Below, piece by piece: positions 14,423 to 28,900 of a DNA stretch of 64,000 bases. Source of the stretch: Lottia gigantea (Eukaryota; Mollusca; Gastropoda; Lottiidae); contig NW_008706747.1 of NCBI RefSeq assembly GCF_000327385.1, positions 759,396-823,395 of the forward strand. Reading direction: 5' to 3'. The notes beneath the pieces are model-generated. The model ran no database searches and was not told the DNA's origin. It saw only the letters and a list, made by a program, of their open reading frames with translations. The translations under genes were made by a program, and so were the position numbers. Within the stretch, counting starts at the first letter, position 1, and each line of letters starts with the position of its first letter.

Positions 14423-15109
14423 TTGACTTGCTTCTTTGTAATAAATATCACTTTGTATTTCAACTTTGTAATAAAAATATTTTATATTTGACTTGTAATA
14501 GAATCTTTTTGTATTTGACTTGATACTTTGTAATGGAATCTTTTTTGCGTTTGACTGGCAAGATTAATATTTTGGAGGTAATCCTCTTTAATAATCTTAT
14601 TTAGAAAATAAGAATCTTTTTGTATTTGACTTGCTACTTTGTAATAGAATCCTTTTGTATTTGACTTACTACTTTGTAATAGAATCTTTTTGTATTTGAC
14701 TTGCTACCTTGTAATAGAATCTTTTTGTATTTGACTTACTTTTTTGTAATAGAATCTTTTTGTATTTGACTTGCTACTTTGTAATAGAATCTTTTTGTAT
14801 TTGACTTACTATTTTGTAATAGAATCTTTTTGTATTTGACTTACTATTTTGTAATAGAATCTTTTTGTATTTGACTTGCTACTTTGTAATAGAATCTTTT
14901 TGTATTTGACTTACTATTTTGTAATAGAATCTTTTTGTATTTGACTTGCTACTTTGTAATAAAAATCTTTTTGTATTTGCCTTGTTACAATGTAATAGAA
15001 ATCTTTTTGTGTTTGACTTCCTACTTTGTAATAGAAATCTTTTTTGCTTTTGACTGGCAAGATTAATATTTTGGAGGTAATCCTCTTTAATAATCTTATT
15101 TAGAAAATA
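14423..15109. repeat. 35-bp minisatellite bracketed by a 61-bp direct repeat
   Basis: The unit, about 35 bp, contains CTTTTTGTATTTGACTTGC followed by TACTTTGTAATAGAAT. It is repeated roughly 17-18 times with small changes. A unique-looking 61-bp segment starting TTTGACTGGCAAGATT occurs at 14550-14610, inside the array, and again at 15049-15109, at its end. The two copies are almost identical and exactly 499 bp apart, so part of the array grew by duplicating a block that included this segment or by unequal exchange. Confidence 0.9.
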
Positions 15110-18100
15110 ATTTTATATCGTATTTAAGCTGGAATTTAAAGACAGTAAATGGAGTTCAATTAAAAGCTTAAAAATCAAGTCAATAACCTACTTCTTACAT
15201 AAAGAGAATAACAATGATCTGTCATTATGATAACTTCACCAATAGTTGGCACTATTGAGTATAAAAATATGAAGTTGACCAGCTTTGGCTTTTGTGCGAG
15301 TCAGAACTTAAATTTCATGAATTGCATCCATCTCTGGGTTTTAATTATTAGAATCATTCCACATTACCCACATTATCTCCCTGATGATTTTGTGTCAAGC
15401 TAGTTTGACACATTTCTTGGAATCCTCATCTAATTCGACCAGCCAATTTTCTCTCGATCAATCTTGGGAGTTTGAACGAAAGACTAAATTTAGACTTCTT
15501 AACTTTGACAAACCACCCCCGCTTTTAAACAGCTGAATGACAGCTGGTTAGCTTGTCAAAATGGAGTCAACATGAGGGTGAAATCATATACTCGCATATC
15601 AATCCCATTCATAAATAAACCTACAGAAAAACCGCAAATCTTTATTTTTACATGTGCACTCGGGCTAAAATGTTTAATTTAATGTGTGTGCATGTGAAAT
15701 TAATCTATTCTTCATATGAAAGGAGTATGCATCTTTAAGATTGGTAAGTTCCAGAAGACAAGATGTCTGCACATGTCCTATTACTAGATTTTAATTTAAA
15801 ACACTCTTTCAGAAGATGAAACACTAGTTTTATCTAACATGTGCTGTTGTGCAAACTGCATGCATTTTCTTAAACCCTTAAACGCTATTTACACACCATT
15901 ATTGTTTAAACTACACCCCTCTCACCTTTCATCAATAAATAAATTGGATCATGGTTAACTGATCCAAATAGCTTCTTATGAAGCAGCATTCAGAATAAAC
16001 TTATTTGAACAAAATAAGCAATAATTTAAGCAACCTTCAGCTGTGCCTATTTTGAATCCTATGAAAAAGAAACAACAAATCAAACAACAAAATACCCAAT
16101 TCATGCAATTTCTTACTCACATATTGTCAGCATTATTTTTAACATCAACACTATTTTTAATAATAATTATCTTTGATTAAACAATATTTGTCTTGAATTT
16201 CCAATTTTTTTCATCTATATAGAACAAGAAAGAACAATATCATTATTTTTCATCTATCAGAAAATAAAAATTGTCTCAATTTCATAAAATTTCTCAAGTT
16301 TCTTCTCTCCACATCTCTCTCTTGTTCTTAAGAACTCTTCTTCTTTGAAGTCTGATAAACAGTCAAGTCATATAAATATACAAACACTGGAATAGGCATT
16401 AATAAATCAGCGCCACTTTTCATCTGGATAGAGCATGGAGTGCAGGCAAATTTTATTTCTAAATCTATCAAAATAAATCTTATATTAAATGAAATATCTC
16501 TTTTGAAAATGGCTATTCAATTCGCAAATTATTCCTTTCTCATGGTTGATCATTTTTTCTACCTCCTTTTCAAAAGAAGATCAAAAGTTTTAACAAGAAC
16601 ATTTTATATTTTCTTAATGTTTTTCCACTGGAATTACTGACTACTTTCATTTTCTGTGACCTACTCATTATCAGATAAAGTGAACTTTTAAAATATCATG
16701 GCTTAATGTATCAATGTCTTTATTGGACAAATGGTTGAAATGATTTTCTAGGCTTTCTGTTCATTTTGTGTAGGCTACTTTTAACATTAACACCGAGAAT
16801 CTATTCACAGGAATTAAGAAGCATCTACAGAAACAAGTAGCCTAGTTTGAAAACATCATTTGAATAAATTTCAAATTGCTTTTTTGGACAGTATGTGAGG
16901 AAAATAGTTTCTATTGCTGTCTGTTTATTTTGTGTACTTTTAACGCAAACACCAAAAAATTCACAGAAATTAATAATGCATCTACAGCAACAAGAACTGT
17001 TTCACAGTATGACAACATCATTTTGGACAAATTTTGAGGTAATTTTACGAGTGAAACAGATATTTCAAAGCAAGTGCAACTTATCGCCAGGAAGAGGCTT
17101 ACTCACATCTGCTCAGTGAAAGTTTTCGTAATAAATATGGCAAACAATTTAACCAGCATGTAACTTCATTTTTTATGAATCACTTTAAACTCAACTTCAA
17201 ATTTATGAGCTAAAAGGAGGCAGAAAGAGTCTGCTGCTATGGAGTGAATGTAAAAACGATTGAACGAAGGCAAGTCATAATGTTAGTTGATGATTCAATT
17301 ATTCGACTGCTAAATAAATCTACTCTTCATTTAAATAAATAAACAGATATAATAAACCTATACACCTTTCAACACAGCATTTAATATTAGTCAACCTTAG
17401 TTACCTCCCTTCGATTACTTAACTCTTCAGTGAGAAAGTTATGAAATAACCATTCAAAAGTTTTGAGGAACAAGTTGCATTCAGCAGGTGTAATGTTTCT
17501 GGTGTGACTTTTATCATAATTACTCTATCAGAAACGATTTCACAAACTAAGCTTTGCTACCAAAAACCATGGTGACCAGACCTAACATACTTTGTTACCC
17601 AAGTCAGTTCTTTATTTGAAACTGATCCGTCTTTAGGGACATAATTTTGCAAAGTTTGGAAATAAATGCTCCCCTATACCCAACAACGCGTAGCTTCAAG
17701 TCAGAAATGTATTAGAATGTTTTGTACCTTGATATATGAACAGTTTCTTGACATCTGGCATCAAATTTTCATTTAATTGGCCCACAATTTATGAATTTTA
17801 GATTCTCATGTGAAAAAAGTGAAAAACTTGAAAAAGACTTAAGAGTAGCATTAGAAAATTCAACTAGTATTGAATGACTCATATGAATTGTGCAATATTT
17901 TACATCATAAACAAACAGATATATATATATATGTTCTGCTTAAGGCAGACTTATGAAATTCATACATGATGATGTCGAATTGCACTATTTTTGTTAAACT
18001 TGCATCCTTGTTGAATTTTTCTTTGAATAAATTAAACAGAAATTCAAATTATAAAAGTTTACGCCTGACAAACTTGAAAAACCTGTAAAAAAAAACAAAA

Positions 18101-18870
18101 AAAATTTGGCGTCTTTGACCCTAACTGGAGTTGAAATTTAATCTTGGTTAAATTTAAATTAGTTTTAATTTGACAAATCCTTAAAACTCTGTGAAGCTTA
18201 TCTGCAAATGATCTTCTGCCTTCTCATTGGTCGATAAGATCACATGTCTGGTGTATCTGATTACGCAGCAATATTGTAAGTTTTTTAGCGGCAGTGTCAT
18301 AGTTTTTTATGAATGAAATTGAGTATTAGTGTCGTATTTCTATCCAGTAAATCACAATCTTTCAAATGAAGGCTTCCATTTTTTTTGGGCTATCTTTTGA
18401 GGTCGGTGTGAATTTCTTCTGATTCATTCACAGGTCATGTGACTTTTCTTTCATTCATGAAATTTTATCTCCTTACACCAAAATTATATAAAACGACCTT
18501 GCCCTTTGATGTCAATGGTACTACATTTTCACAAAGTAATTAAATGCCTCAAAATTCCTTTTGAATTTTCTTCTTATATCCTTTTTGTGTTTGAAGCAGA
18601 AAATTTATGCATATAATCACCCTCAAGCATTTAGAATATATCAACTAAAAGGAGACACAAAAGGTGGATAATTTTATGTTTAATCCAATGAATTATAAGA
18701 ATTACCATAGTGAAATTATGTTTTCTACTAGAAATTACAAATGAAAGCTAGGTTTAGGGTACTTTTTGGTAGGTGTCAAAGCCACATTTCCACAAACTGA
18801 AATTGGCTTGCACTGTCCACAGAAACACATTAATTGTCTTTATTTACGAGTTAAGTGGATTTCATCTTAT
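15110..18870. other. Non-coding stretch with a possible conserved element
   Basis: At 15.28-15.58 kb the composition is more balanced and contains the inverted repeat GTGTCAA/TTGACAC near 15395, a CAGCTG E-box at 15530 and TGACAGCTGG near 15540, a pattern common in enhancers. The remainder is AT-rich with no recognised gene. A short AT microsatellite lies near 17920-17932. Confidence 0.3.
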
Positions 18871-18874
18871 AAGT

Positions 18875-19113
18875 CATCTTCCCAATGTGAAACCATTACA
18901 CATAGCCACGTTTCATGTATCACAGAATGCATTGGATTGTATGCCAGCAAATGGCCTTCCTTGACAGAAAGGCTCTAAACAGCGTGGCTTTGTGATCACA
19001 GACTTTCATCGAGGCTTCTGATTTGCTATATTTGCTTGCGTACAATCCAATCAAATTGCTTCATTTACAAACTTCTTTCATACAAGAAAGGTGACTATTG
19101 TTGTCAAGGTATA
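18875..19113. mobile_element. Diverged inverted-repeat element, family 2
   Basis: The right arm (reverse strand) reads CTTATACCTTGACAACAATA and then CACCTTTCTTGTAT and AATTTGATTGGATTGTA. A diverged left arm contains TTTCATGTATCACAGAA and GCATTGGATTGTATGCCAGC. The arms match the element in fibrillarin intron 8. No coding capacity. Confidence 0.55.
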
Positions 19114-20715
19114 AGTGCTGGTGAAGATGTATATGAATGGGCCCAGGTACACTACTGATTCAAACCATATCATCGAAGCGGTTGCAGTCGTCATAAGAAA
19201 AACTCTCTAGAATTTGACAGACTACAAAAAGTATTATCAACAGGATGGTCAACAACAACTACCAATTTTGCTAGAATGCCCTAATGAACAACTGATAGCC
19301 TTCGGAATATATATTAGTAATTTATGATTTATCAAATTCTCCCAAATTCTGCCTCAGATTATGCCCATCGCCCCCATAAGCTATCAATTCTGTGATCTGA
19401 ACACCATAATATGAGTACAATTTAGAAACTTGAGACAGTCATCACCAATGAACTCTACATTGAATAAAAATAGAGAGTGGTAAACTGCATGATCGTGAGA
19501 AATTGTATCAAAATAGCTTATCTCCCCTTGGCACCGTAATTCTGTTAGATTCTTCTACTGCGATATAAATACTATGAGAATTTGCACGTTTCTATGTACT
19601 ACGCCTTGAGAAGTTCTCCATTCACATTCTTCCAAAGTTTACTCAAGTGTCGTATCTCAAGTTCTCCCTAATTAAAATAGGTGCTTGATTTTTCAGCAAT
19701 CGAATTTCAAAACATGAGGAACTGACTCTTGAACTTTTCCTTTTGAAACCAATTAGAGATAAATGTTAATTAATTTCAACCCACTAATGAACTTAGGTCT
19801 GAATACGAACAGCACTTAAAATATTCAACTTTTGATTCATGGAGTAGGTTTTTGAAACTCTTTTTTTTCTGAAGTTACAAAAGGTTACTCATACACTTAT
19901 CAGACGCAAAAAAAAAAGGTGAAATGTATTGAGAATATATAGAATGAAACTTTCCGATGGGATCCGATCGATAGGGTAGAAATAGAACAAGTTGAAATAA
20001 TAACCTTTTCAGCAGTTACTGATAAGGGTTGATTACCAGAAATGGCTTTGGCTATTTTCATTGCAACATGAATACCCTTAATAAATAGTTCGACACTAAC
20101 TTATTATGTTTCCAAACTTAAGTTTAACAAATCCAGACATTTAACATTAACATTTTTTATTAAAATGGGGATTGAATTTTTAGTTTTTTTTTTCAAAGTC
20201 ATTTATTTCCTAAACATGATATCCCTGCCTTGTATTTGACAGAAATTTGAACAACATTGAATGAACAGAAACTTTCAAGTGTTGTACAACATGTATTAAT
20301 CAATTAAACAAAATGGCTTTGATTGACAATTGAATGACATTTTGCCTGCCCACTACTTGTTTTAGTAACCTTTTTCGACAGTTGAACATTCTCTCAAATT
20401 GATTGGATAATACAAACACATGTTTTCTACCATGTTCTTATCTATCATGTAAAACAATAACCAACGATTCAATTACTGGATGATGTCAGAATGTGTAAGC
20501 AGACGGATTAAAGCTAACTAGAATAATCTCCCTTTAGTCTTCATAAAACCATGGAAATTTCATGGAAATTAGATACACAGCTGCTTTCTTGAAACTGTGT
20601 CATATTTTGACCTGACCTTTTGCTTCTGGAACATTTATCCAGGGCATACAAAAGTACATATATGCCTCTACTTGGAGAACTCTTTTTCAATAGAAAGAAG
20701 AAAAAGTGGGTCCTA

Positions 20716-20886
20716 GGCATTTCACCCTAGAACAATCTGTGGCCTAAATAATGTTCAGTTTTCACCTTAAAACAATATCTATCCTAGAACAATCTCTTTG
20801 AGTGTACTGTGGCCTAAATAATGTTCAGTTTTCACCTTAAAACAATATCTACCCTAGAACAATCTCTTTGAGTGAACTGCAGCCTA
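20716..20886. repeat. 70-bp tandem duplication (about 2.4 copies)
   Basis: GTGGCCTAAATAATGTTCAG recurs exactly 70 bp apart (20740 and 20810), with CCTAGAACAATCT in each unit. The copies are nearly identical. Confidence 0.85.
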
Positions 20887-20889
20887 GAT

Positions 20890-21825
20890 TTTTGTAACAT
20901 TTTTTGATAAAATGTGACAGTAATATATATGATGTCACTGCTATGTGTATGTAGTGTTTTTGTGTTGTTTACGATCATCTATTACTGACAATGATAAATG
21001 ACAGAACTATTATAACTAAATTTATTTATTTTATTTTGGCAGCTCTCTTTGACCTCCATTGTTATCTTGTCTATATTTGGGTTATTTTAGGAAAATCAGA
21101 AATCAGAATCAATTTCCTTTCAATTGCATTCTCTGCACGAGAATTATCGATGTAATGGAAAACAACTGACTGAAGATTTTTGTCATCTCGTGTGCCCATG
21201 CCAGATGGCAAAACACCTGACAAGACTCAAGTTTGCGAAACTCCTGACAAGAATCAAGTCGGCGACAAAAATCTCTGACCAAGATTGCTTGTGTGCCTTC
21301 ACCTTACAAATTCACATAAAATTGACCATGTTGTTTTCATAATTGTATACATAAATCTCTTGCTACTTTGGATTCATCTTCTATTAATGTGCACTTAAAA
21401 TTATGTTCATTCAAAAGAAGCATAGCACACCTGGCTTCTTATTTTCTTAAGATTTTATTAAAACCGTTGGACTTATTCATACCGGTATATTGGTATGGTA
21501 AACTAATAAAATTTTCGACATAATGTTATAAGGTTGGGTGACAATATTTAAAGGTCTGTAAGTAGGCCATTTAAAGGGCAGGGTATTAAATCTATCAGCT
21601 TAATTCAATAGCTTATTGATATATGATCTCTTTAAAGGTACACTCCCATTTGATTTATGACTAATATATAATTTCTTCCTTATTTATACATGTAAGTCCG
21701 TGTAATGATGGAAGTACATGTAGAGTAATTGTAATAGTTATGATGCTCTGACGTGACTTTGCAACAGATGAAAATAACAATTTAGTTATATTGTTTATAT
21801 AAGAGTCAGTAATCAAAATTCAAAG
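20890..21825. other. Non-coding stretch
   Basis: No recognised gene. A 72-codon frame at 21124-21342 has five cysteines in its first half but no family match that I can name. Confidence 0.35.
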
Positions 21826-22143
21826 GGAATTAAAATTATCAGGAGGGATAATGGTAATAATAAGGAAGGGTAATGGTAAGATTGTTAGGTAGGGCAATGG
21901 TAATTAAAAAGAAAGATAATGGTTATTATAAAGAAGGGTAATGGTAATTGTAAGGAAGGGAAATGGTTATTGTAAGAAAGGATAATGGTAATTGTAAGGA
22001 AGGGTAATGGTAATTGTAAGAAAGGATAATGGTAATTATAAGGAAGGGTAATGGTAATATTGTTAGGTAGGGCAATGGTAATTAAAAGGAGGGATAATGG
22101 TAACTGTAAAGAAGGGTAATGGTAATTGTAAGGGTAATGGAAG
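21826..22143. repeat. 22-bp purine-rich minisatellite
   Basis: Units built on GGAAGGGTAATGGTAATTGTAA repeat about 14 times with variable linkers. The strand is almost free of C, giving strong strand asymmetry. Confidence 0.88.
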
Positions 22144-23349
22144 CTTTTTGGTGTTCTGAGCTTTTAAACTCTTAAGCTTTAGAAAACCAAAACATGTGCA
22201 TGAAGTCCGGATTTCACCTAGTTCCACAAAATAAAGCTCTTTGAAACTCTTGAAAGTGTCAGGTTTGAATTGTAATTTGCTATGGCTTGAATCCCTTCAA
22301 AAAATGTTGTCATCCTAAAGGCTAAATGGTCTGCTCTGCTCTGTAGGAGTCAACTCTAATGTTCCTTCTAAAAAATCTATTAAAGAATGAACTCTGCATT
22401 TGTAAACCTAAGTACAGAGTTCTAACCACATGAAATGTATACTTTTTACCATTGTTCATGTACAGTAGAGTACATGTATATATGAAACCAGGATATATTT
22501 TAAGTTTGGGTAAGGTTGGGGTAAGCCTGAGAAGTTTCTAGATTTAACCTCTAATAACATGGAGACCAGTTGAGGCAATATCTTCACGTAGCACGCTATT
22601 TACACTTGTTTTTATTTACAGTTAGCCTCTTTCTCAACTCCAGCTACAAGTTTTATGAATGAATGAAGGAGTGCTAGGTCATGTGACCTACTGTTATAAT
22701 GTAGAACATTGGACTGTATCTAGCTAATATTATACAGCCTGGTATATCTGGATATCTTAACATATCTCAACTTCAATGTAAACCTGATAAAAGTCAGTTA
22801 CCCTCGGCCAGGTGTTTGGTAGATGTTTATGCAGTATGGTCAAAGTTATTGAAGAATAAAACAGATCTCTTTAGACCTTCTGTTTGCTTCTTTATTTACC
22901 AGACGGGTCCATCCACAGGTCATTCACTTCTCTGTCTTTAAGAAGAGGTTCTCATTAGTGTTTCTTTCATTCGCAACTAAATGGCTGATGCTTTAAAATT
23001 GTGACTGCTGGACTGAATTGCAATTTGTTGCCTTCAAAATGATGTGAAAAATTACAAAACAAAAACTGCCAAAGACTAAAATAACAGCCAGTTTCTATCA
23101 GAAAAATGCATCTTTCTGTTATGAAAATCATGTAACCTCGGATGACATTGAATTGAAAAGACATTGAGTGCTAAATAGCCGTTTTTCAGTACCTTAGGAG
23201 GTTAAGACAGACGTCACTTTAAATTTAGCTTTAACAAGAACCTATTTCTTATTTAGAATCAGTTAACAGCCCATTAAAAAACAATTATTGATATATATTT
23301 CAGACAGTTATTTGAAAAGCACTAAAAGAATCCTAAAAATGTTAGGCTA

Positions 23350-23440
23350 TTCAGACGTTGTCCTATACCTTGACTGCAAAAGTCACATTTTTCGTATCAC
23401 AGAACTGATTTGATTGGATTGTACCCCAGCGAATACCTAG
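23350..23440. mobile_element. Single arm of inverted-repeat element, family 2
   Basis: Begins TGTCCTATACCTTGACTGCA and continues with CGTATCACAGAACTGATTTG and GATTGGATTGTA, matching the arm in fibrillarin intron 8. No opposite arm was found downstream, so the copy looks like a solo arm. Confidence 0.6.
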
Positions 23441-23689
23441 GTGGTGTTGAAAACTCTGATAAACTAAGAAAAGTCAAAAACTCTCGAAAATGCCTTCAGA
23501 GAAATAAATGGGTTATTCAATATTCCTTACTTTTTAAGTCAACTTCGTCAATAAAATGAATGGACTTAACATTTCTTGGTCGAAAATAATAATTAGCAGA
23601 ACCTGATAAATGTCGATGAATGTGGAATAGTTCGGACAACTTAAATATGATGTCGGAATGTTTTGGAAGTGGTAGTTGTCTTAAACCAT

Positions 23690-23775
23690 TTCTGCCAAGG
23701 GGCGCAACCCTGGTAAAAACCACATGTTCTCACCGCCGCCATTTGCGCAGATCGGCCGCAATTGTACCTGACTGT
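23690..23775 (-). other. CpG cluster with ATGGCGGCG and a good splice donor; possible first exon
   Basis: On the minus strand CTGCGCAAATGGCGGCGG is followed by GTGAGAAC. That is a start codon in a YY1-like context with a strong 5' splice site directly after M-A-A, inside the only dense CpG patch of this region. It resembles the start of AGFG in this window (CAAGATGGCGTC). No downstream exon could be recognised. Reading through instead gives MAAVRTCGFYQGCAPWQKWF and then a stop after 33 codons, with no recognised family. Confidence 0.25.
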
Positions 23776-25614
23776 TATTATTATGTAAAATGTACAATAG
23801 TTATTTATATTAAACATGAAAAACACAAGGTGAACTCGAATTATATCTTTGTGGAGCTACAATTATTCACAATGATCCACCTGTAAATATAAAAATACCC
23901 ACAATCTGTTAATTTTGAAAGATAATTGACACCTTTTGAGATTAAAAATAGTATCCATAGTTAAAACAGTTGGTTATAAAAGAATTCTATAATATGATAT
24001 TATAACTGTGATACAAGCAGTGTTTCTATGGCAGCCAAACCATACCTTGTAAACAATTCAAATGATTAAACTGAATAGACTAGAATAAATCACTATCAAT
24101 AGCATTTCTATATATATTTCTGCACTAAAAAAAAACACTTGAAATATCATTCCTATTTCTGACCTGATTTTTGCAGATTTCTGCATCTAAGCAGGAACTT
24201 CACACAAACATAAGCTATTTTTCTATTATTCTATTTTGATCTGAAAATAGTTTCTATTCCAGTAGGCCACTACTCAATTTTTTGTGAAAGTTCAAATAGC
24301 TGAAAAACCCAGGATTTGTATCGAAGGAATGAAAAGATATAGAAGCAATATCAGATGAAGCTGGGTCGGTAAGCACAATTACAGAGTGGCATGAAGTGTT
24401 AGCATGTCACATCTTATATGTGCTTATATGATAATTATAAATTTCTGATTTCAGCTATCCTTAGCCTTTTTCAGAATTGAAATCACATAAGTTATGATCT
24501 ATGACATCATAATAGTAGTAATGACTAATTGTTTTAAATGTGGTGATGGAAGCTGGATCCCTCAAAAAATGATGAATTGCATTTCTGTGGGTTCTGTGAC
24601 CTTGGCATTTAAAGCTTAAAGCCTTAATCTTACATAAACCTTGATAAAAAATTGGATCTACAGCTAGAAAATGAGTAAATCAGCAACCTACAATCTAATA
24701 CCTTGACTGATAATAACATAATCTTTTTATTTAGGATGTATAGTATGGAATTATCCTTCATATTAGTAAACCACAGCAGATAAACCAGCAAATAGTGCAC
24801 AACCTCGCTGAGTGAGTTTACAATAAGCTGCTAGCATAATACTTAGATATCACACGAATTAGGTCATCTTATAAAACCAATTACCACATACATCAGGAAA
24901 AAAAAAAATATAAATAATGGGCTAGCTTGGTTAGCTCAAATTTTCATATATTAAATGGTGGCCTGGGGCCAAGTGCGTTGGATGATTTAGGTTAGTTATG
25001 TTAACTTTTCGCATGATAGATTACATGAATAAAATAAATGGCCATTTTTGTTGTTTAAGAAGTGATTGCATCTTTTCTAACATCACAGGCTGTGGAGGTT
25101 TTTCAAGCATGGTCTCATCAGAAATGAAGCATAGTTGACAGACACATTACAGAGTGATATGAGGTGATCTTGAAGCAATGGGCTTATGGCTCTACTTTGC
25201 CAAGAGCTAGAATCTTCATGTTTCAATCAAATATCAAAATTCTTTGAGTATAATTTCAAAAATGAAATACTTTCTGTCTTTAAAAGGAAATCACTTAGGA
25301 TCATGCAGAAAGGATTTTTCATACATTCTACATGAAATTTAGTAGATGCAGATCTTGATAGAGATATCTCCTTTAAAATTGTGTTTATCTTACATAAAAT
25401 GACCTTTGAACATTTGAAATGAGAACTGAAATGGGTTTATAATCTTTTATATTATCTTATGGTCTTCATATTATCATTATACAGGGAAAGGGGTGATATT
25501 TATATACTTCAAACCCCCTCCTAATTTACAGTTTAACCTGTGTATTAAGGCCAGCAACAGCTTTGCTTAAAAACCTTAAATTAAGTAATACAACAGCATA
25601 AATCTGTAATTCCA

Positions 25615-25926
25615 GGGATTGTAAAGAGGTTTTCTTAAATTTTTATGTGTATCAGGGACACTGATAGCATCAATTAAGACCATTCCAATTTTCATTCCGA
25701 CATCTGTGGTTCTTGCAATTCCACTAAAACTAACGTGTTTTATGACGTGAAGCTACCAGAAGCTACTATTAATATCTATGCAGTTCCCCTCTAGTGATGT
25801 CATAATACATGTTAGTTTTAGTGGAATTTCAAGAACCACAAACGTCGTAATAAAAATTGGAATGGTGCAAATTGATGCTAACAGAGTCCCTGATACACAT
25901 AAAAAAACTCTTTACAATCTCTTTAA
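25615..25926. mobile_element. Long-armed MITE-like element, family 1, copy 1
   Basis: The ends read GGGATTGTAAAGAGGTTTTC and its reverse complement. The arms of about 130 bp carry GTATCAGGGACACTGATAGC and GTGGTTCTTGCAATTCCACT in opposite orientation, meeting around a short centre. The central CRE-like palindrome is altered here (TGACGTGA at 25743). No coding capacity. Confidence 0.85.
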
Positions 25927-25929
25927 TGA

Positions 25930-28900
25930 AATACAACAGAAGAAGCATTTATAGATTTTATATATGTCATTTCTTGTGCTTCTGTAGGAAATGCACATTT
26001 AGACCCCACAATAGCATGCCACACAAAAAATACAAAGATATTCAAACAACACGCATATTTGGGTGTTTTTTATACATGTTATTGTAAGCAGATTGAAGTG
26101 TTTATTCGACATAATTCACCGATAACGAATAAATCGAATAAAACCACTCACATTGTGATTTACTAGGATCTCATTGTGATAAGATACATGAACAAATGTT
26201 GCCAACAGCTCGGTTTTGCTATTAATAGCAACAGGACATAAAATGGAATTTTCCGTGAATCAGTCCTTTAATGGTGGTTGAAATGAAACCCCTTATCAGT
26301 AAGGACCTTTAAATAGATTTAGGTCATATTTCTTAACGCTAATAAAATCTTTTCAATTTAATTCTGCCAAAATCTGTATCAATATAACCTGATCTCATTA
26401 AATAATGTGGCGTATTCTTTCACTTTGACTTGACAATAAATTGTAAAACTCTTTAGAAAAAATGATTGATTTCGAATAAAAAGATCCTACATGTACAATT
26501 CATCAATATCGAATAAATTCATATTCATGAATAATTCAGATGATACAGAAAAAGAAAAAAATGGTGAAAAGAGATCTTTTTATAGACAGAAAGAGATGTT
26601 TTATATCTTTTGAAAGTAAACAAGATTCATATTAGTTTATATTATCCTTATAAAGGTTATGATTATTGAACGCAATATTTCTATGCTGAATCCAAATGAA
26701 ACCATTACAATGTTATTTTGTCTTGTCATAAGGTTGAGGAACTCCAAGTTGTGTGCAATGAGGGAAAACATTTTGGCAAGGCATCAGCTATTCCGTCCTC
26801 ACCTATTTCCAGAAGAAAATTTGGCTTGCACGGCTTATAACACACCTGTACAAAAATATGTTTTTTCTGTATAGGCACCACTGGTTCAACTCATGTCAGG
26901 GTCCATTCATTATATCCCACCGCCCTTCCCCCAACCCCCAGGCTAGCAAGCAAGCTTCTAACTTGCTTAGCCCACCAAGCTAGGCATGTTCCTAACTTAA
27001 ATTGCTTATGACATAAGAATTAAAAGGGCCGAAAAAAACAAGAACTAAACCAACTTAAAATTTGTATATTTGGGTTTCAGTTGATGTTTTCAATCATTTT
27101 ACTTTCTGCAACAAGACTAAATTTAAACTTCAAAATGGTTTCTTATAAGAAAAGTTTTCAATTTGTTTGAACAGCCTTCTGCTAAGCGATATCCAAACAA
27201 CAATGAGGCTTGTCTAAACATAAACGTTGCATGAGAAATAAACGCCATGTTTGTTTGACAAACTCAAAGTTTCGGCACCCAGAGTTCATTGTTTTAACTT
27301 CGACTTTATGTTATTTGATGTTGACGATAAACGCCGATCAGTCTCTCTTGTTTGGCACTCTTTGACCGAGTGGAAGGATCTTGACGTTAAAATTGACACA
27401 TCACCTTCAAACTTAAAGAAGATTTCTGCTCATGTCAGAAAATCAAATCTTGAAAAAGTCTTGACTAATCTTTTGAATCTCACAATCTTCAAACAAGTCA
27501 ACTTTTGTTAATGAATGTAGGCCTACAGATATTTCAGCAAAAATCAATGCCAAGAATTTTATCCACCATTGGCCACAAAATTATGTATGTACGGTGAAGG
27601 TGATGTTACCAAGTGATCTTACATAACATCAACAACTTCATTGTGTATGATGTGCTATTTTCAGACACTTTAAGGCTAAAGAGATTGAACATGAAACTAA
27701 ATTGTATCAAAAAGATCAAATAGTTGCCAATCAATGCAGAGGATAAAAAAAATGACACCATCTTGATGATGTGATTTTTTCATCACCAAAGTGATTACTG
27801 ATAAAAACTTTCATCATGGTAACAACAAACTAAGTGAGTGTTTATTAGTAAATAATAAACAAGTGAAATCTAGCCAAGTTAGACTAAGCACACGAAAGGA
27901 AAAAAGTTCCTATTGAACCAAGGATAAAAGAATCATTAACTTGACTGTTTGATTTGGAAGAAAACATAGAAATGAAATGATTTAATCTTTGTGTTAATTG
28001 TCTACACCTTCAGGGTGTTAAATTAACGCCATGTTTGATCAGTTCATTTTTTATAGGCATTAAGCTTTTTTTCCTTTACAAAACTTAATACAAATATAAT
28101 CATAGACTAGATTTAAATCTTTCTATTGTTTGACAGCCATCTTAAATAGGTTTCTTGGTTTGTCTGTGTATGGACTCTATTGAAATCAAACACTATCCAC
28201 ACCACGGTCTATTTGCCCTTAAGCAAGGTCATAACACCATAAACTAACAAGTCTTTTGTGTGTAACACCCTTTTCACAATATGCATTTGAGGATTTAAAT
28301 GTAATAAAATGGAGTTTTACATCCAAGTTTTACTGCTTCTGACAAGAGCTGAAGAAAATCCCCATGCCATGCAGTGTTCAATGAAAAATATTTTGCTTAG
28401 ACAGCGGCATCAGGCTAAAAAATTCAAAATTATGGATAACTGACAACAATTTGCAGTCAAATATTCCTTGCATAACAACTCAAATCTAAAATAACTTCTA
28501 AATTGAAGAGTACAGGTATGCAGATGTTAACGAAAATTGGAGGCAAAAAAATTCTCACACTGACAATTCATTATGCTAATGATTATCACCTTTGATATTT
28601 TAAGGTCAATGCACAGATTAATCTTTGTATAATTAATAGGATGAGGTTTTATATAGAGGCTAACTTATTTTTGCTTGAGCAGACGGCAAATCAGATGATC
28701 TGTGATTTTAATTCTTTTGATGTTTTTACCTCTTTTCAATTGTATGATTTGATTCAATGATAACTGATAATTTTGGAAGGAATATTTGTGAATACAATTT
28801 GTTTAGAGACATGGACTCTCTAATTATGAAGTTAGCATAAGTGTTGAACTGTCAAATTTTTAAGTCATCTGAGATGATCTTTGCAGGTGGCAGTTGTATT

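Larger units (their letters stand above)
22150..25610. other. Mostly non-coding stretch
   Basis: Apart from the solo arm at 23.35 kb and the CpG patch at 23.7 kb, I see nothing that can be named. Confidence 0.35.
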
